In this document: positions 1 to 8,275 of the stretch, piece after piece
Layout: each line of letters begins with the position of its first letter
Position numbering within the stretch: position 1 is the stretch's first letter
The notes under the pieces: generated by a model
The model's input: only the letters and a program-made list of their open reading frames with translations
Told to the model about the DNA's origin: nothing
The model's database searches: none
Position numbers and translations under genes: made by a program
Source of the DNA: Chlamydiales bacterium
GTDB lineage: Bacteria; Chlamydiota; Chlamydiia; Chlamydiales; JAAKFR01
Direction: 5' to 3'
Length of the DNA: 64,000 bases
Assembly (NCBI GenBank): GCA_022601635.1
Contig: JAJACG010000009.1
Coordinates: forward strand, 1 to 64,000

Positions 1-924
1 AATTCTTTTGAGTTTCACCCTTGCGAGCGTACTCCTCAGGCGGTACACTTATCGCGTTAGCTTCGACACAGCTGGGGTTGAGACCAGCTACATCAAGTGT
101 ACATCGTTTACGGCAAGGACTACCAGGGTATCTAATCCTATTTGCTCCCCTTGCTTTCGCGCCTCAGCGTCAGGAATAAAATAGAAAAGCGCCTTCGCCA
201 CTGGTGTTCTTCCAAATATCTACGCATTCCACCGCTACACTTGGAATTCTCCTTTCTCCGTCCATCCTCTAGGATGACAGTATTGGATGCGGGTCCGAGG
301 TTGAGCCTCGGGCTTTCACATCCAACTTACCACCCCGCCTACGTGCTCTTTACGCCCAATAAATCCGATTAACGCTTGCACCCTCCGTATTACCGCAGCT
401 GCTGGCACGGAGTTAGCCGGTGCTTCTTTACCTGGTACCTTCAAATCAGCTGGATATTAGCCAGCTTCTCTTATTCCCAAGCGAAAGTGCTTTACAACCC
501 GAAGGCCTTCATCACACACACGGCGTCGCATCGTCAGGCTTTCGCCCATTGCGAATGATTCTCGACTGCAGCCTCCCGTAGGAGTCTGGGCAGTGTCTCA
601 GTCCCAGTGTTGGCGGTCAACCTCTCAATCCGCCTAGACGTCTTAGCCTTGGTGAGCCGTTACCTCACCAACAAGCTGATATCCCATGGACCCCTCTCTA
701 ACCGCGAGGACCGAAGTTCCCCCGCTTTAATGAACCCAAGATGCCTTGAGCCACCACATTTGGTATTAGCGACCGTTTCCAGCCGTTATTCCAAAGTTAG
801 AGGCAGGTTGTCCATGTATTACTAACCCTTCCGCCACTAAGCAGTAAACTGCTTCGTGCGACTTGCATGCCTCATCCACGCCGTCAGCGTTCAATCTGAA
901 CCAAGATCAAATTCTCAGCATAAA
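1..924 (-). rRNA. rrs: 16S ribosomal RNA, 5' part (cut by window start)
   Basis: The reverse complement reads as the first roughly 900 nt of bacterial 16S rRNA. The 5' GAGAATTTGATCTTGG and the chlamydial signature CGGCGTGGATGAGGCAT are near 865-920, and the universal 785-806 block is near 120-140. The gene runs leftward out of the window, so the 3' part and any 23S/5S genes are not visible. The 5' end at about 924 is inferred by alignment with known mature ends, with an error of a few bases. The open frames inside this stretch are spurious. Confidence 0.97.
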
Positions 925-940
925 AAAAATTTTGACGAGT

Positions 941-1021
941 GTAGAGTATAAACTCTACTGAAGATTCAATCCACTAAGTGAAGTGAACCTTCGTCACAAA
1001 CCCGCCTGACATTTCTGTCAG
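941..1021 (-). other. 16S leader with two stem-loops
   Basis: Between the rRNA promoter and the 16S 5' end are two perfect inverted repeats. One is at 1006-1021, a 6-bp stem with a GAAA tetraloop on the minus strand. The other is at 941-958, a 7-bp stem with a 4-nt loop, ending about 17 nt before the mature 16S. They are plausible RNase III or leader-processing structures. I see no convincing boxA antiterminator. Together with the promoter they fill the 925-1247 gap, which holds no gene. Confidence 0.45.
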
Positions 1022-1025
1022 ACTA

Positions 1026-1054
1026 TCTGTATTCTATCTCTATTGCGTTGTCAA
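1026..1054 (-). promoter_or_regulatory. Probable rRNA operon promoter
   Basis: On the minus strand TTGACA (1049-1054) is followed by a 17-nt spacer and TACAGA (1026-1031), about 100 nt upstream of the 16S 5' end. The -35 is perfect and the -10 is imperfect. It is the best sigma70-type match in the leader region, but no start site is proven. Confidence 0.55.
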
Positions 1055-1232
1055 GATGCTCAAGCGGCTCGGAGACCGTCTTGTTTCCCATCCTCTCGGT
1101 TAGGAAGGCAAAACAATACGCTATCGCCGGATTTAAGCACAATGCCTTTTTCTCACTTTTTTCACTTTTTTCGTAAGTGCCTAAAAAACACAAATTTAAC
1201 AATTCCTTGATCGTATATAAATATTTTTAGTG

Positions 1233-1238
1233 TATAAT
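1233..1238 (+). promoter_or_regulatory. -10 box TATAAT of the 1248 gene, near-leaderless
   Basis: A perfect TATAAT ends 9 nt before the ATG at 1248, so transcription would begin within a few bases of the start codon. The -35 is poor: TTGATC at 1207-1212 is 20 nt away. No Shine-Dalgarno is present. Confidence 0.5.
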
Positions 1239-1247
1239 ACCTGTGTT

Positions 1248-2045
1248 ATGAGCAAGTCTATTCAAGCATCAGATCATGTCACAGCCTGCAGAGCACCAAG
1301 AGCCTTCCCCAAGAAGGCGGTTGCAACTCTGGTAGCCCTAGCGGCACTGGCTGCTCTCTCTTATCTTGGTGTCCGCATCCATGCCCCCTTATATAGTGTA
1401 GCTGGGGCAGATGCACTTTTTGTAGGATCGATTATCCTGCGTATGAAGACCTCTCTCAGAGAGATTCCCCAAAAGTATACTCTTAGTAACGGGCGTATAG
1501 CTGTGCCAACAACAGCTAATAGGTATAAGGTATATGAGCCCGCCCACGATGAGCTCTATAAGGTCATCGGTGAGTATGAACGGATGGGGGACGAGCTGAT
1601 TTATTCCCCAAACCCTGGCCTTTATATTATACAGAGAGCTGAAAAGGGTGCTATCGACTCTATAGCATGTAAAGACATGATCCCAAAAAATGTGAAGAGC
1701 AATCCTGAGGCTAGAGTAGAGTCTAAATACGCACAAAACGAGGCGCTAAGAAAACAAATCGAAGAGCGAGCGATTGAGGTTGTATCCCTCATGCCGGGGC
1801 AGGAGATAGATAAAACGAAGCGTTATCGAATCAATCTTAAGACTCATGTAAGAACAGCCCTACTTAAAAGAGGGCCCACCAAAATTTACGAGGATCGTCC
1901 CTATGTCGCTGTCTATAACATTCGTCACGATATGTGGATCTATCTAGATGATCATATGCAGTGGCAGGCGGGCCTTGAGATTTTGAAGGTGCCCCATCTT
2001 GGCAAGCGAGTCTATCACAATCGTCGCTGGTGCCGAAAAGTGTAA
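1248..2045 (+). CDS. Hypothetical membrane-anchored basic protein
   Basis: I do not recognise this 265-residue protein. The start is the ATG at 1248. A GTG at 1230 extends the frame by six codons but overlaps the -10 box, so it was rejected. An Ala/Leu-rich membrane segment lies at about residues 23-44, with a second weaker hydrophobic stretch at about 48-64. The rest is charged and soluble with a very basic C-terminus rich in Arg, His and Tyr. The layout suggests one or two N-terminal membrane passes and a cytoplasmic or periplasmic domain. It stands alone between the rRNA leader and a MITE, divergent from the rRNA operon, and has no Shine-Dalgarno. Confidence 0.7.
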   Translation: MSKSIQASDHVTACRAPRAFPKKAVATLVALAALAALSYLGVRIHAPLYSVAGADALFVGSIILRMKTSLREIPQKYTLSNGRIAVPTTANRYKVYEPAHDELYKVIGEYERMGDELIYSPNPGLYIIQRAEKGAIDSIACKDMIPKNVKSNPEARVESKYAQNEALRKQIEERAIEVVSLMPGQEIDKTKRYRINLKTHVRTALLKRGPTKIYEDRPYVAVYNIRHDMWIYLDDHMQWQAGLEILKVPHLGKRVYHNRRWCRKV

Positions 2046-2075
2046 TATTGCAGTTAACCTAATTTGAGAATCCTC

Positions 2076-2234
2076 TTAAGGAGATGCTGAATAAGTACCT
2101 TACCTGAGATTTCTATCGAGGGAAAGTTCGGAGTCGAACATCTAACCCCTTGTGGGTTAGTCGAGTCTAGAATGACACCTAATCGAAAATTGTGGCGGAA
2201 GATGCTGGACGGTACTTATTCAGCATCTCCTTAA
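2076..2234. mobile_element. MITE-type element, copy A, 24-bp perfect terminal inverted repeats
   Basis: This is a 159-bp non-coding element. Positions 2076-2099 and 2211-2234 are exact reverse complements (24 bp). TA dinucleotides flank the GGAG/CTCC tips. The interior has two small hairpins, 2126-2139 (GTTCG/CGAAC) and 2142-2160 (CTAACCC/GGGTTAG). Both recur in the copies at 35581-35914. The TA flanks and short inverted repeats resemble elements moved by IS630/Tc1-mariner transposases. No transposase is in the window. Confidence 0.85.
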
Positions 2235-2294
2235 ATAGACATTATAATCCAAATTGACAAAAAGTGGCCCCTTGGCGAAAATGTTCACCTTCTC

Positions 2295-2369
2295 GGCGGA
2301 CGTAGCTCAGTTGGTTAGAGCGCTGGATTGTGGTTCCGGAGGTCGCGGGTTCGAGACCCGTCGTTCGCC
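2295..2369 (+). tRNA. tRNA-His (anticodon GTG)
   Basis: A cloverleaf can be folded by eye. The acceptor is GCGGACG/CGTTCGC, the D stem GCTC, and the anticodon stem CTGGA/TCCGG with loop TTGTGGT (anticodon at 2330-2332). The T-arm loop is TTCGAGA. A G at 2295 sits where the tRNA-His-specific G-1 belongs and pairs with C73 at 2369, which supports the histidine identity. CCA is not encoded. Confidence 0.95.
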
Positions 2370-2417
2370 CTTATTTCCTAGTTGTTTGGTGGAGTTTGTT
2401 CACCACGCAACACACTA

Positions 2418-2462
2418 ATGAGATATTTATTAACTACCGTTTGGCAGATTTCGTCAAAATCT
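2418..2462. repeat. Decayed MITE-end fragment
   Basis: TGAGATATTTATTAACT followed by ACCGTTTGGCAGATTT resembles the left end of the element at 35489-35583, sharing the stretch CTACCGTTTGGCAGATTT. No matching right end is seen before ftsK. It is most likely a relic. Confidence 0.45.
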
Positions 2463-2496
2463 ATTTTGTGTGCGCCTCAATTTTTTAGGTCAATAG

Positions 2497-2525
2497 TTGT
2501 GCTTTTGTGAATGATGCAATAATAT
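2497..2525 (+). promoter_or_regulatory. ftsK promoter, near-leaderless
   Basis: TTGTGC (2497-2502), a 17-nt spacer and TAATAT (2520-2525) end 7 nt before the ftsK ATG at 2533. There is no Shine-Dalgarno in the short gap. Confidence 0.5.
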
Positions 2526-2532
2526 TGAGACT

Positions 2533-4698
2533 ATGCGCAAAAAACGAAAAAAGAAGAAGAAATCCAAACCATCTCACATCCTTAAAGCCTCTATCTACTC
2601 TCTTGTTGCCGCTCTGTTTTTTCTCAGTATGGTCAGCTACCGCATCGAGGACCCAACTGCCAACTGGCTTGGGCTTGCTGGTCACATCATCGGGTGGACA
2701 CTCTTCTATCTACTCGGCCTTGCCGCCTTCTTCCTCCCCTTTTTCTGCGGATGGCAAGCCTACGCCCTCTTCAGCAAAAAGAAATTAGAAGGTCGTAAAC
2801 AGGTCTACTATGGCCTCCTCACTCTCTCCACTGCCCTACTACTCGCACAGATGGCGGGCCACGTCTCTTCTATAGGCTTTGTCTACCGCGACTACTTCCC
2901 CAAAAGCCATCAACTCGATCCTAACTTCTTGCGCTTCTACTTAGGAGGCGTACCACTACACAAACTCTACTGCGATACCTCTATCAATTTCCAAAAAATC
3001 TTAGGCTCTGTCGGTTCCTGCCTCCTCTTTCTCACACTCTTCGGATTTGCTCTCTTTAATTTGATCAAAGTCAACTGGAAGCCCGTTTGGTTCAAGATCA
3101 AGAGCCTTATTCCCAAAAAAATACCTGCGATGGCATTGCCTGTTATCAAGCGTGAGCCCTTTGAACCGCAAGTAATTGTACGTGATGATCCGCTCGAACG
3201 CGAGGTGGAGATCAAAATTCCGCAGGTTCGCAAGATCAAGCCGATCCGCATGGTGCTTGGTGACTACGCTCTGCCCCCTTCTGATCTATTGACCGAAGTG
3301 GAGCGCATCGATCAATCGCTCTTGAAAGGTGATTTGAAAAAACAGGCAGGTGTTTTGGAAGAGACGCTAGCCAGCTTTGGCATTGAGGCAAAGGTGGGCG
3401 ATATTCACTGCGGTCCTACCATCACATCATTTGAGGTGCATCCAGCTTTCGGTGTAAAGGTTCAGAAGATTAAGGCGCTGGAAAAGGACATTGCACTCAA
3501 TCTGCAGGCAAAATCGATTCGTATCATCGCACCTATTCCAGGAAAGGCGGCAGTCGGTATTGAGGTGCCAAATCCCCATCCACAGGAGGTCTCCTTCCGC
3601 GAGATGTTGGAGGGCTATCAGGCGGGCTCGCGCAAAGGCTCGATCCCCCTACTTTTGGGCAAGATGGTTAATGGGGAAGATGTGTGGGCCGACCTCACCA
3701 AGATGCCGCACCTAATTATTGCGGGTGCCACCGGTTCAGGAAAGTCAGTCTGTATCAACACGATTGTGATGTCGATTGTAATGAATGCACGTCCCGATGA
3801 GATCAAGCTAGTTATGATCGATCCGAAGAAGGTAGAGCTGACCGGATACACCCATCTGCCACACATGCTCGCTCCTGTCATCACAGAGCCGGGGGGTGCT
3901 ACAGCTGCGCTCAACTGGCTTGTGCGTGAGATGGAGAAGCGCTATGAGATCTTCCGCATTCTTGGTATTCGCAACATACACAGTTTCAACACGCGTGAAA
4001 GAAATACTGAGCTTGAAGAGTCGATCGAGATGGATGTACCTGAGAAGATGCCATTTATTGTGGTGATCATCGATGAGCTTGCCGATTTGATGCTGGTCTC
4101 ATCAAGTGATATTGAGACGCCCATTGCTAGAATTGCGCAGATGGCTCGAGCAGTCGGTATTCATCTGATTTTGGCCACGCAGCGCCCTTCGCGTGAGGTA
4201 ATCACCGGTTTGATTAAGGCCAACTTCCCCTGTCGCATTGCCTTCAAAGTTGCCAGCCGCGTCAATTCTCAGATTATTATTGATGAGAATGGAGCTGACA
4301 GCTTGCTTGGAAATGGTGATATGCTCTTCTTACCACCTGGCACCTCCACATTGATTCGCGCTCAGGGTGCTTTCATTCGTGATGAGGATATCAACCGCGT
4401 CATTGCGCACAGCTGTGAACAGGCACCGACGCAATATGTGATCCCCAACTTCGATAACTACAGAGATGAAGGGGCGGAGCTACTTGCTGAGGAAGTTGCG
4501 CGTGACCCACTCTTTGAGGAGGCAAAAAGCTTGGTCTATGAGACAGGGACTGCCAGCACAACCTTCTTGCAGCGAAAGCTCAAGATTGGCTATGCTCGTG
4601 CGGCCGGTGTGATGGATCAGCTTGAAGCCGCAGGAGTGATCGGCCCCTCTCAGGGAGCGAAACCGCGCAAGATATACTACCCATCTGACGAAGAGTGA
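2533..4698 (+). CDS. ftsK: DNA translocase FtsK
   Basis: This 721-residue protein is a septal double-stranded DNA pump that clears and aligns chromosomes at division. It has a lysine-rich N-terminus and four membrane segments within about residues 20-175, then a short linker. The RecA-like motor has Walker A GATGSGKS near 397-404 and Walker B around 510 (VVIIDELADL). A winged-helix gamma domain lies at about 660-721 and reads KOPS in homologues. The linker is much shorter than in E. coli FtsK and resembles SpoIIIE/short FtsK forms. It is first in an operon with the next two genes, with which it overlaps. Chlamydiae lack FtsZ, so its divisome partners differ. The same trio is CT739-737 in C. 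trachomatis (memory). Confidence 0.97.
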   Translation: MRKKRKKKKKSKPSHILKASIYSLVAALFFLSMVSYRIEDPTANWLGLAGHIIGWTLFYLLGLAAFFLPFFCGWQAYALFSKKKLEGRKQVYYGLLTLSTALLLAQMAGHVSSIGFVYRDYFPKSHQLDPNFLRFYLGGVPLHKLYCDTSINFQKILGSVGSCLLFLTLFGFALFNLIKVNWKPVWFKIKSLIPKKIPAMALPVIKREPFEPQVIVRDDPLEREVEIKIPQVRKIKPIRMVLGDYALPPSDLLTEVERIDQSLLKGDLKKQAGVLEETLASFGIEAKVGDIHCGPTITSFEVHPAFGVKVQKIKALEKDIALNLQAKSIRIIAPIPGKAAVGIEVPNPHPQEVSFREMLEGYQAGSRKGSIPLLLGKMVNGEDVWADLTKMPHLIIAGATGSGKSVCINTIVMSIVMNARPDEIKLVMIDPKKVELTGYTHLPHMLAPVITEPGGATAALNWLVREMEKRYEIFRILGIRNIHSFNTRERNTELEESIEMDVPEKMPFIVVIIDELADLMLVSSSDIETPIARIAQMARAVGIHLILATQRPSREVITGLIKANFPCRIAFKVASRVNSQIIIDENGADSLLGNGDMLFLPPGTSTLIRAQGAFIRDEDINRVIAHSCEQAPTQYVIPNFDNYRDEGAELLAEEVARDPLFEEAKSLVYETGTASTTFLQRKLKIGYARAAGVMDQLEAAGVIGPSQGAKPRKIYYPSDEE

Positions 4699-5468
4699 AA
4701 GGATTTTGCCCCCTAGCTTCTGGTTCCAAAGGAAATACAATTTTCTTTGGCAGTAGCGAAACAAAGATTCTCATTGATGCAGGACTTTCTGGAAGAGCGA
4801 CAAAGATGCGCCTTGCTGAAATAGGCATCACCCTCGAAGAAATCGAGGCGATATTGATCACGCATGATCATTCTGATCATGTGAGCGGTCTCAAAACTCT
4901 TGCCCTCAAATTTGGAATCCCTGTTTTGGCCAATGCAGAGACTGCGAAAGGCATCTATGCGCAGCTCAAAGAGTGTCCCAAATTTCATATCTTCACTACC
5001 AATGAGCGCTTTGAATTCAAAGATCTCTCGATTCTGCCCTTCAGTGTGCAGCATGACACCCCCGATCCTTGCGCCTTCACAATCGAGACTGATGGTATTA
5101 AGGTAGGTTTTTGTACAGATCTCGGTTTTGCCACCTCTTTGGTGAAGCGCCATCTGCACAAATGCGACTATCTCTATGTTGAGGCCAATCATGAGCCACA
5201 CATGGTTCATGCCTGCAGCCGCCCTATGGTCTATAAGCAGCGTGTACTCTCACGCAGTGGCCATCTCTCCAATGAGGCGTGCTGCGATCTGCTGGAAGAG
5301 ATTGTGCATGATGAGCTCAAACATATCCATCTTGCCCACCTCTCATCGGAGTGTAACAGCGAGCAAACAGCGCTAGAGCGAGTCAACAGCCGTCTCGAAC
5401 AGCTCGGGAAAAAGATCTCCGTTACAATAGCGCCGCAAGAACGAGTAGGCCATGCCATCCATTTTTAG
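4695..5468 (+). CDS. yycJ: Metallo-beta-lactamase fold hydrolase, YycJ/WalJ family
   Basis: This 257-residue protein starts at a GTG that overlaps the ftsK stop by 4 nt (GTGA), implying translational coupling. The metal site HDHSDH is at residues 57-62, a further His-rich block lies around 160-170 (EANHEPHM), and SGHLSNEA is near 184, the typical YycJ tail motif. Members are DNA exonucleases or DNA-processing enzymes in Firmicutes, so the link to ftsK fits. The exact substrate is not shown by the sequence. Confidence 0.9.
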   Translation: MKGFCPLASGSKGNTIFFGSSETKILIDAGLSGRATKMRLAEIGITLEEIEAILITHDHSDHVSGLKTLALKFGIPVLANAETAKGIYAQLKECPKFHIFTTNERFEFKDLSILPFSVQHDTPDPCAFTIETDGIKVGFCTDLGFATSLVKRHLHKCDYLYVEANHEPHMVHACSRPMVYKQRVLSRSGHLSNEACCDLLEEIVHDELKHIHLAHLSSECNSEQTALERVNSRLEQLGKKISVTIAPQERVGHAIHF

Positions 5469-6060
5469 TGATCACGGTCAAGGCAGCCACGCCATCACCC
5501 CTCAAGATTTTGAAGAGATCTTTGGTGTGCGCTATCTCCACAACTTACAATTTGTCAACTGGCGTGTTGAGAACTATTTGCGCAAAAAATGTGCTCACGC
5601 TCACAACAAGGGGCGGATTGAAGATCTCACACTTTGGCTGGGAAAGCTGCACAAGAAAGAGGTGCAGACAGGCGCTGATGTCTCTGTCACCATCAAGTGG
5701 ATCAATGATCAGATAGGTTATGGACTCTTCACCAACAAAAAAATCCCCGCCTGGCACTATATTGGAGAGTATACTGGATTGCTGCGAAGGCGCGGCCTTT
5801 TGAAGCGCGATGTCAATGACTACTGCTTCCAATATCCACGCGAGTGGACAGCGACTAGAGCTTTTACCATTGATAGTGAGGAGCAAGGCAACTACACCCG
5901 CTTCATCAACCACAGCGACACACCCAATGTGGAGTCGCGCTCTTTTTTTCATGACGGCGTTTTCCATATCGCCTTTCGCACCATCGAAGAGATTGATCCA
6001 AATGTCGAATTGACCTATGATTATGGCGACATTTATTGGAACAATCGAAAGAAATGCTGA
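5452..6060 (+). CDS. SET-domain methyltransferase (NUE-like)
   Basis: This 202-residue SET-domain protein overlaps yycJ by 17 nt. The SAM-binding GYGLF is at 89-93, FINHSDTPN at 151-159 holds the NHS core, and ELTYDYGD is at 186-193. There is no Cys-rich post-SET. The C. trachomatis homologue in the same place (CT737, NUE) is reported as a type III secreted histone methyltransferase, and chlamydial SET proteins may also modify the bacterial histone-like protein. I infer the same range of roles here. The first 80 residues are not recognised and could hold a secretion signal. Confidence 0.88.
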   Translation: MPSIFSDHGQGSHAITPQDFEEIFGVRYLHNLQFVNWRVENYLRKKCAHAHNKGRIEDLTLWLGKLHKKEVQTGADVSVTIKWINDQIGYGLFTNKKIPAWHYIGEYTGLLRRRGLLKRDVNDYCFQYPREWTATRAFTIDSEEQGNYTRFINHSDTPNVESRSFFHDGVFHIAFRTIEEIDPNVELTYDYGDIYWNNRKKC

Positions 6061-6962
6061 TCTTTTTTTTCCTCTTGTCCCAACTGTTTGCGCATGAACT
6101 CTCAATTTGCGCGATCTTCCAAAATGAAGCGCCTTTTTTGAGTGAATGGATTGACTACCATCGAGCAGTTGGGGTTGAACACTTTTACCTCTACAATGAT
6201 AGAAGCTCTGACGCTTTCTATACTCAGCTAAAACCCTATATAGAAGCGGATATTGTCGAGCTTTTTGATTGCGCCGCATCAGGCCGCCACTTCTACAACC
6301 AAAGACGAGCTTACTGCCGCGGCCTCAAACAGGGAAAGGAGGACAAATGGATCGCCTTCATCGATATCGATGAATTTTTGCTCCCAAAACAGCATGATTC
6401 ACTACCGCAGATGTTGAAACAGTATGAGCACTGCTGGGGCGTCTCGATTCGCTGGCAAAAGTTTGGTACAAGCTATATTTGGGAGCTGCCCAAGGACAAA
6501 TTGATGACGCAGGTGCTCATTTGGAAGGCTGAAGCCGATTACGAAGATAACTTCATCCGCAAAAGTATTGTCCAACCCAAAAAATTGCCCGCCGAGTTTT
6601 TTGACGAGGAGTATGTGCGCGAAAATACGATCGACCTTGTCCACTTTTGCCAGTGGGAAGAGTACCAGCCAGCCAAGATGCGTAACCTCGGTCCACTTGC
6701 CCTCCCCTCTCCTCATGCCGCGCTAGAACTCGAGCAGGCGCAGATCAACCACTACAGGTGTCGCAACGAAAAATATTACCGCGAACGCAAAACAGCACGA
6801 AAAGCGCGCCTACATGCAGAAGATTTTGGCACTCCACCCACCTGGAGTGACAGCCGTGTTGAAAAATACCTCCCCCTCTATAACCAGCAGATCGATATGG
6901 AAATCTATCGGTTCATTCCAAAACTACTCGCACTCAGAGAAAAACAGCCCTCTGGATCATAA
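6054..6962 (+). CDS. Glycosyltransferase, GT92/DUF23-like
   Basis: The ATG at 6054, overlapping the SET gene stop, is preferred over a TTG at 6036 and gives 302 residues. The N-terminus is hydrophobic (MLIFFFLLSQLFAHE), so the protein may be membrane-anchored or exported. The fold signature of this family follows: FQNEAPFLSEWIDYHRAVG, a YLYNDRSSD block, and the DXD-type FIDIDEFL near residues 102-109. Homologues transfer galactose or similar sugars to glycans. The acceptor is unknown. Its 3' end overlaps the opposing gene by 58 bp. Confidence 0.75.
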   Translation: MLIFFFLLSQLFAHELSICAIFQNEAPFLSEWIDYHRAVGVEHFYLYNDRSSDAFYTQLKPYIEADIVELFDCAASGRHFYNQRRAYCRGLKQGKEDKWIAFIDIDEFLLPKQHDSLPQMLKQYEHCWGVSIRWQKFGTSYIWELPKDKLMTQVLIWKAEADYEDNFIRKSIVQPKKLPAEFFDEEYVRENTIDLVHFCQWEEYQPAKMRNLGPLALPSPHAALELEQAQINHYRCRNEKYYRERKTARKARLHAEDFGTPPTWSDSRVEKYLPLYNQQIDMEIYRFIPKLLALREKQPSGS

Positions 6963-8242
6963 TCTTGGCACAGTTTTTCAAATGCATCCCATTTAGGGAA
7001 GACACGCTGCAGCTGCTTTTTTGTGAAAAAATGCGCTTTACCGAAGTGAGGTCGGATTGAGTATTTATGAAGATAGTTCTCTAGCTCTTTGAACTCTACA
7101 GCATCTTCGTCCCACTGGAAAGAGCGTTCAAAATCGTGAAAGCAGATTGAAAAGGCGTCACGTTCATAGGCAGGGCTAAGCCAAACTGAGTCTGCCTTTA
7201 CAGGACGCATCTCCAACACCATCCTATCTTTAGCAAGCGGCAGATTCGGTCTGCTCGCAAAGTAGTCTCTCATAGCAGCCAAGAAGGCGGCAAAATCCTC
7301 CTGGCAAATGGCGTAGTCACTTTGCAAAATAGCCCTTCCTGAGGCGTGCATCTCCCTCGCTTTTTTTGCCACTCGCTCAGAAGACCAGCGCAAAATCGAG
7401 ATGATCTCCCAACTCCTTCCGATGCGCTGAATATGATCGGGAAAATTCTCTATCGAGTGCAGATGGGGATACTCCCCCACCATCTCAAAGTGGCCTAGCT
7501 TGAAGGGGTAATCCACTCGATGGCCTGTCACTACTTTTATTTTGTCATGCGCTACATTCCAAAACATCTGCAACTTTTCGCAGCTAAGTAGTTCATCCAT
7601 GTGAGTGATCACCTCCTCAATAGGCAGCAGCCTAATCACCTCCGCCATCATAAAAAGAGGGATGCATCTCACTGTTACCTTGGTGATCACACCACACAGC
7701 CCAAGGCTAGTCACAACGCCATGAAAAGCCTCATCCTCTTCTGATAGCTGGTGCAGCTCTCCCTTACCATCAACAAATTCAATAGCGCACACCTGCGAAG
7801 CGAGTGATCCCATGTGCGGCACCTGCCCACGCGTTCCAGTCGCAATCGCCCCAACAAAGTTCTGCTCACAGATCGATCCCACAGTGGCAAGTGTCAGCTC
7901 ACACTTCTGCAGCTCTTCACAGAGCTGCCGCACGGAGACTCCAGCTTCAAAGCTGCAGCGATTCCCCTTAATACTCAAAATGCGATCCATCTTCTCAAGT
8001 GAGATGTAGACACCCTCACTCTTGCAGATGGGATTCAATGAATGAGTCGCTCCCAAAACGCGCACCCGTTCATGTTCTTGGATTACCTGTGCGACCTCTT
8101 CAGCTGTCTGCGGGAGATAAACCTGCATCACTTCATCAAAGAGGATACCTCCAGCTGTAAAATCTACAGGTCGCTCTTGCATCAAAACCGATGCATACAA
8201 GTGACTGCTAACCAACAAAAAAAGTTGAATAATTCTTGACAT
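6905..8242 (-). CDS. FAD-dependent sugar-1,4-lactone oxidase (ALO/GULO family)
   Basis: This 445-residue protein has an FAD-binding type 4 domain (about residues 30-195) and a C-terminal ALO domain. GATHSLN at 64-70 carries the His that covalently binds FAD in many members. GSICEQNFVGAIATGTRG and the C-terminal RPHFGKAHF match the family. Members oxidise L-gulono-, L-galactono- or D-arabinono-1,4-lactone to ascorbate-type products using O2. The N-terminus looks like a signal peptide (about residues 1-18), which would place it outside the cytoplasm. It is divergent from the aminotransferase gene with 33 bp between starts. Confidence 0.85.
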   Translation of the reverse strand: MSRIIQLFLLVSSHLYASVLMQERPVDFTAGGILFDEVMQVYLPQTAEEVAQVIQEHERVRVLGATHSLNPICKSEGVYISLEKMDRILSIKGNRCSFEAGVSVRQLCEELQKCELTLATVGSICEQNFVGAIATGTRGQVPHMGSLASQVCAIEFVDGKGELHQLSEEDEAFHGVVTSLGLCGVITKVTVRCIPLFMMAEVIRLLPIEEVITHMDELLSCEKLQMFWNVAHDKIKVVTGHRVDYPFKLGHFEMVGEYPHLHSIENFPDHIQRIGRSWEIISILRWSSERVAKKAREMHASGRAILQSDYAICQEDFAAFLAAMRDYFASRPNLPLAKDRMVLEMRPVKADSVWLSPAYERDAFSICFHDFERSFQWDEDAVEFKELENYLHKYSIRPHFGKAHFFTKKQLQRVFPKWDAFEKLCQDYDPEGCFSLSASSFGMNR

Positions 8243-8264
8243 AACTCTTACAATTCTCTAACAT
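8236..8264 (+). promoter_or_regulatory. Promoter of the aminotransferase gene
   Basis: TTGACA (8236-8241), a 17-nt spacer and TAACAT (8259-8264) end 11 nt before the ATG at 8276, again leaving almost no leader. The -35 overlaps the start codon of the opposing lactone oxidase gene. Confidence 0.6.
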
Positions 8265-8275
8265 CATCGCAATAT

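Noticed and set aside
142-825. Open frames of 60-76 codons in the first 900 bases
   Set aside because: They lie inside the 16S rRNA gene and have no coding features.
2046-2294. A small gene in the interval
   Set aside because: No open frame of useful length. The interval is filled by the MITE.
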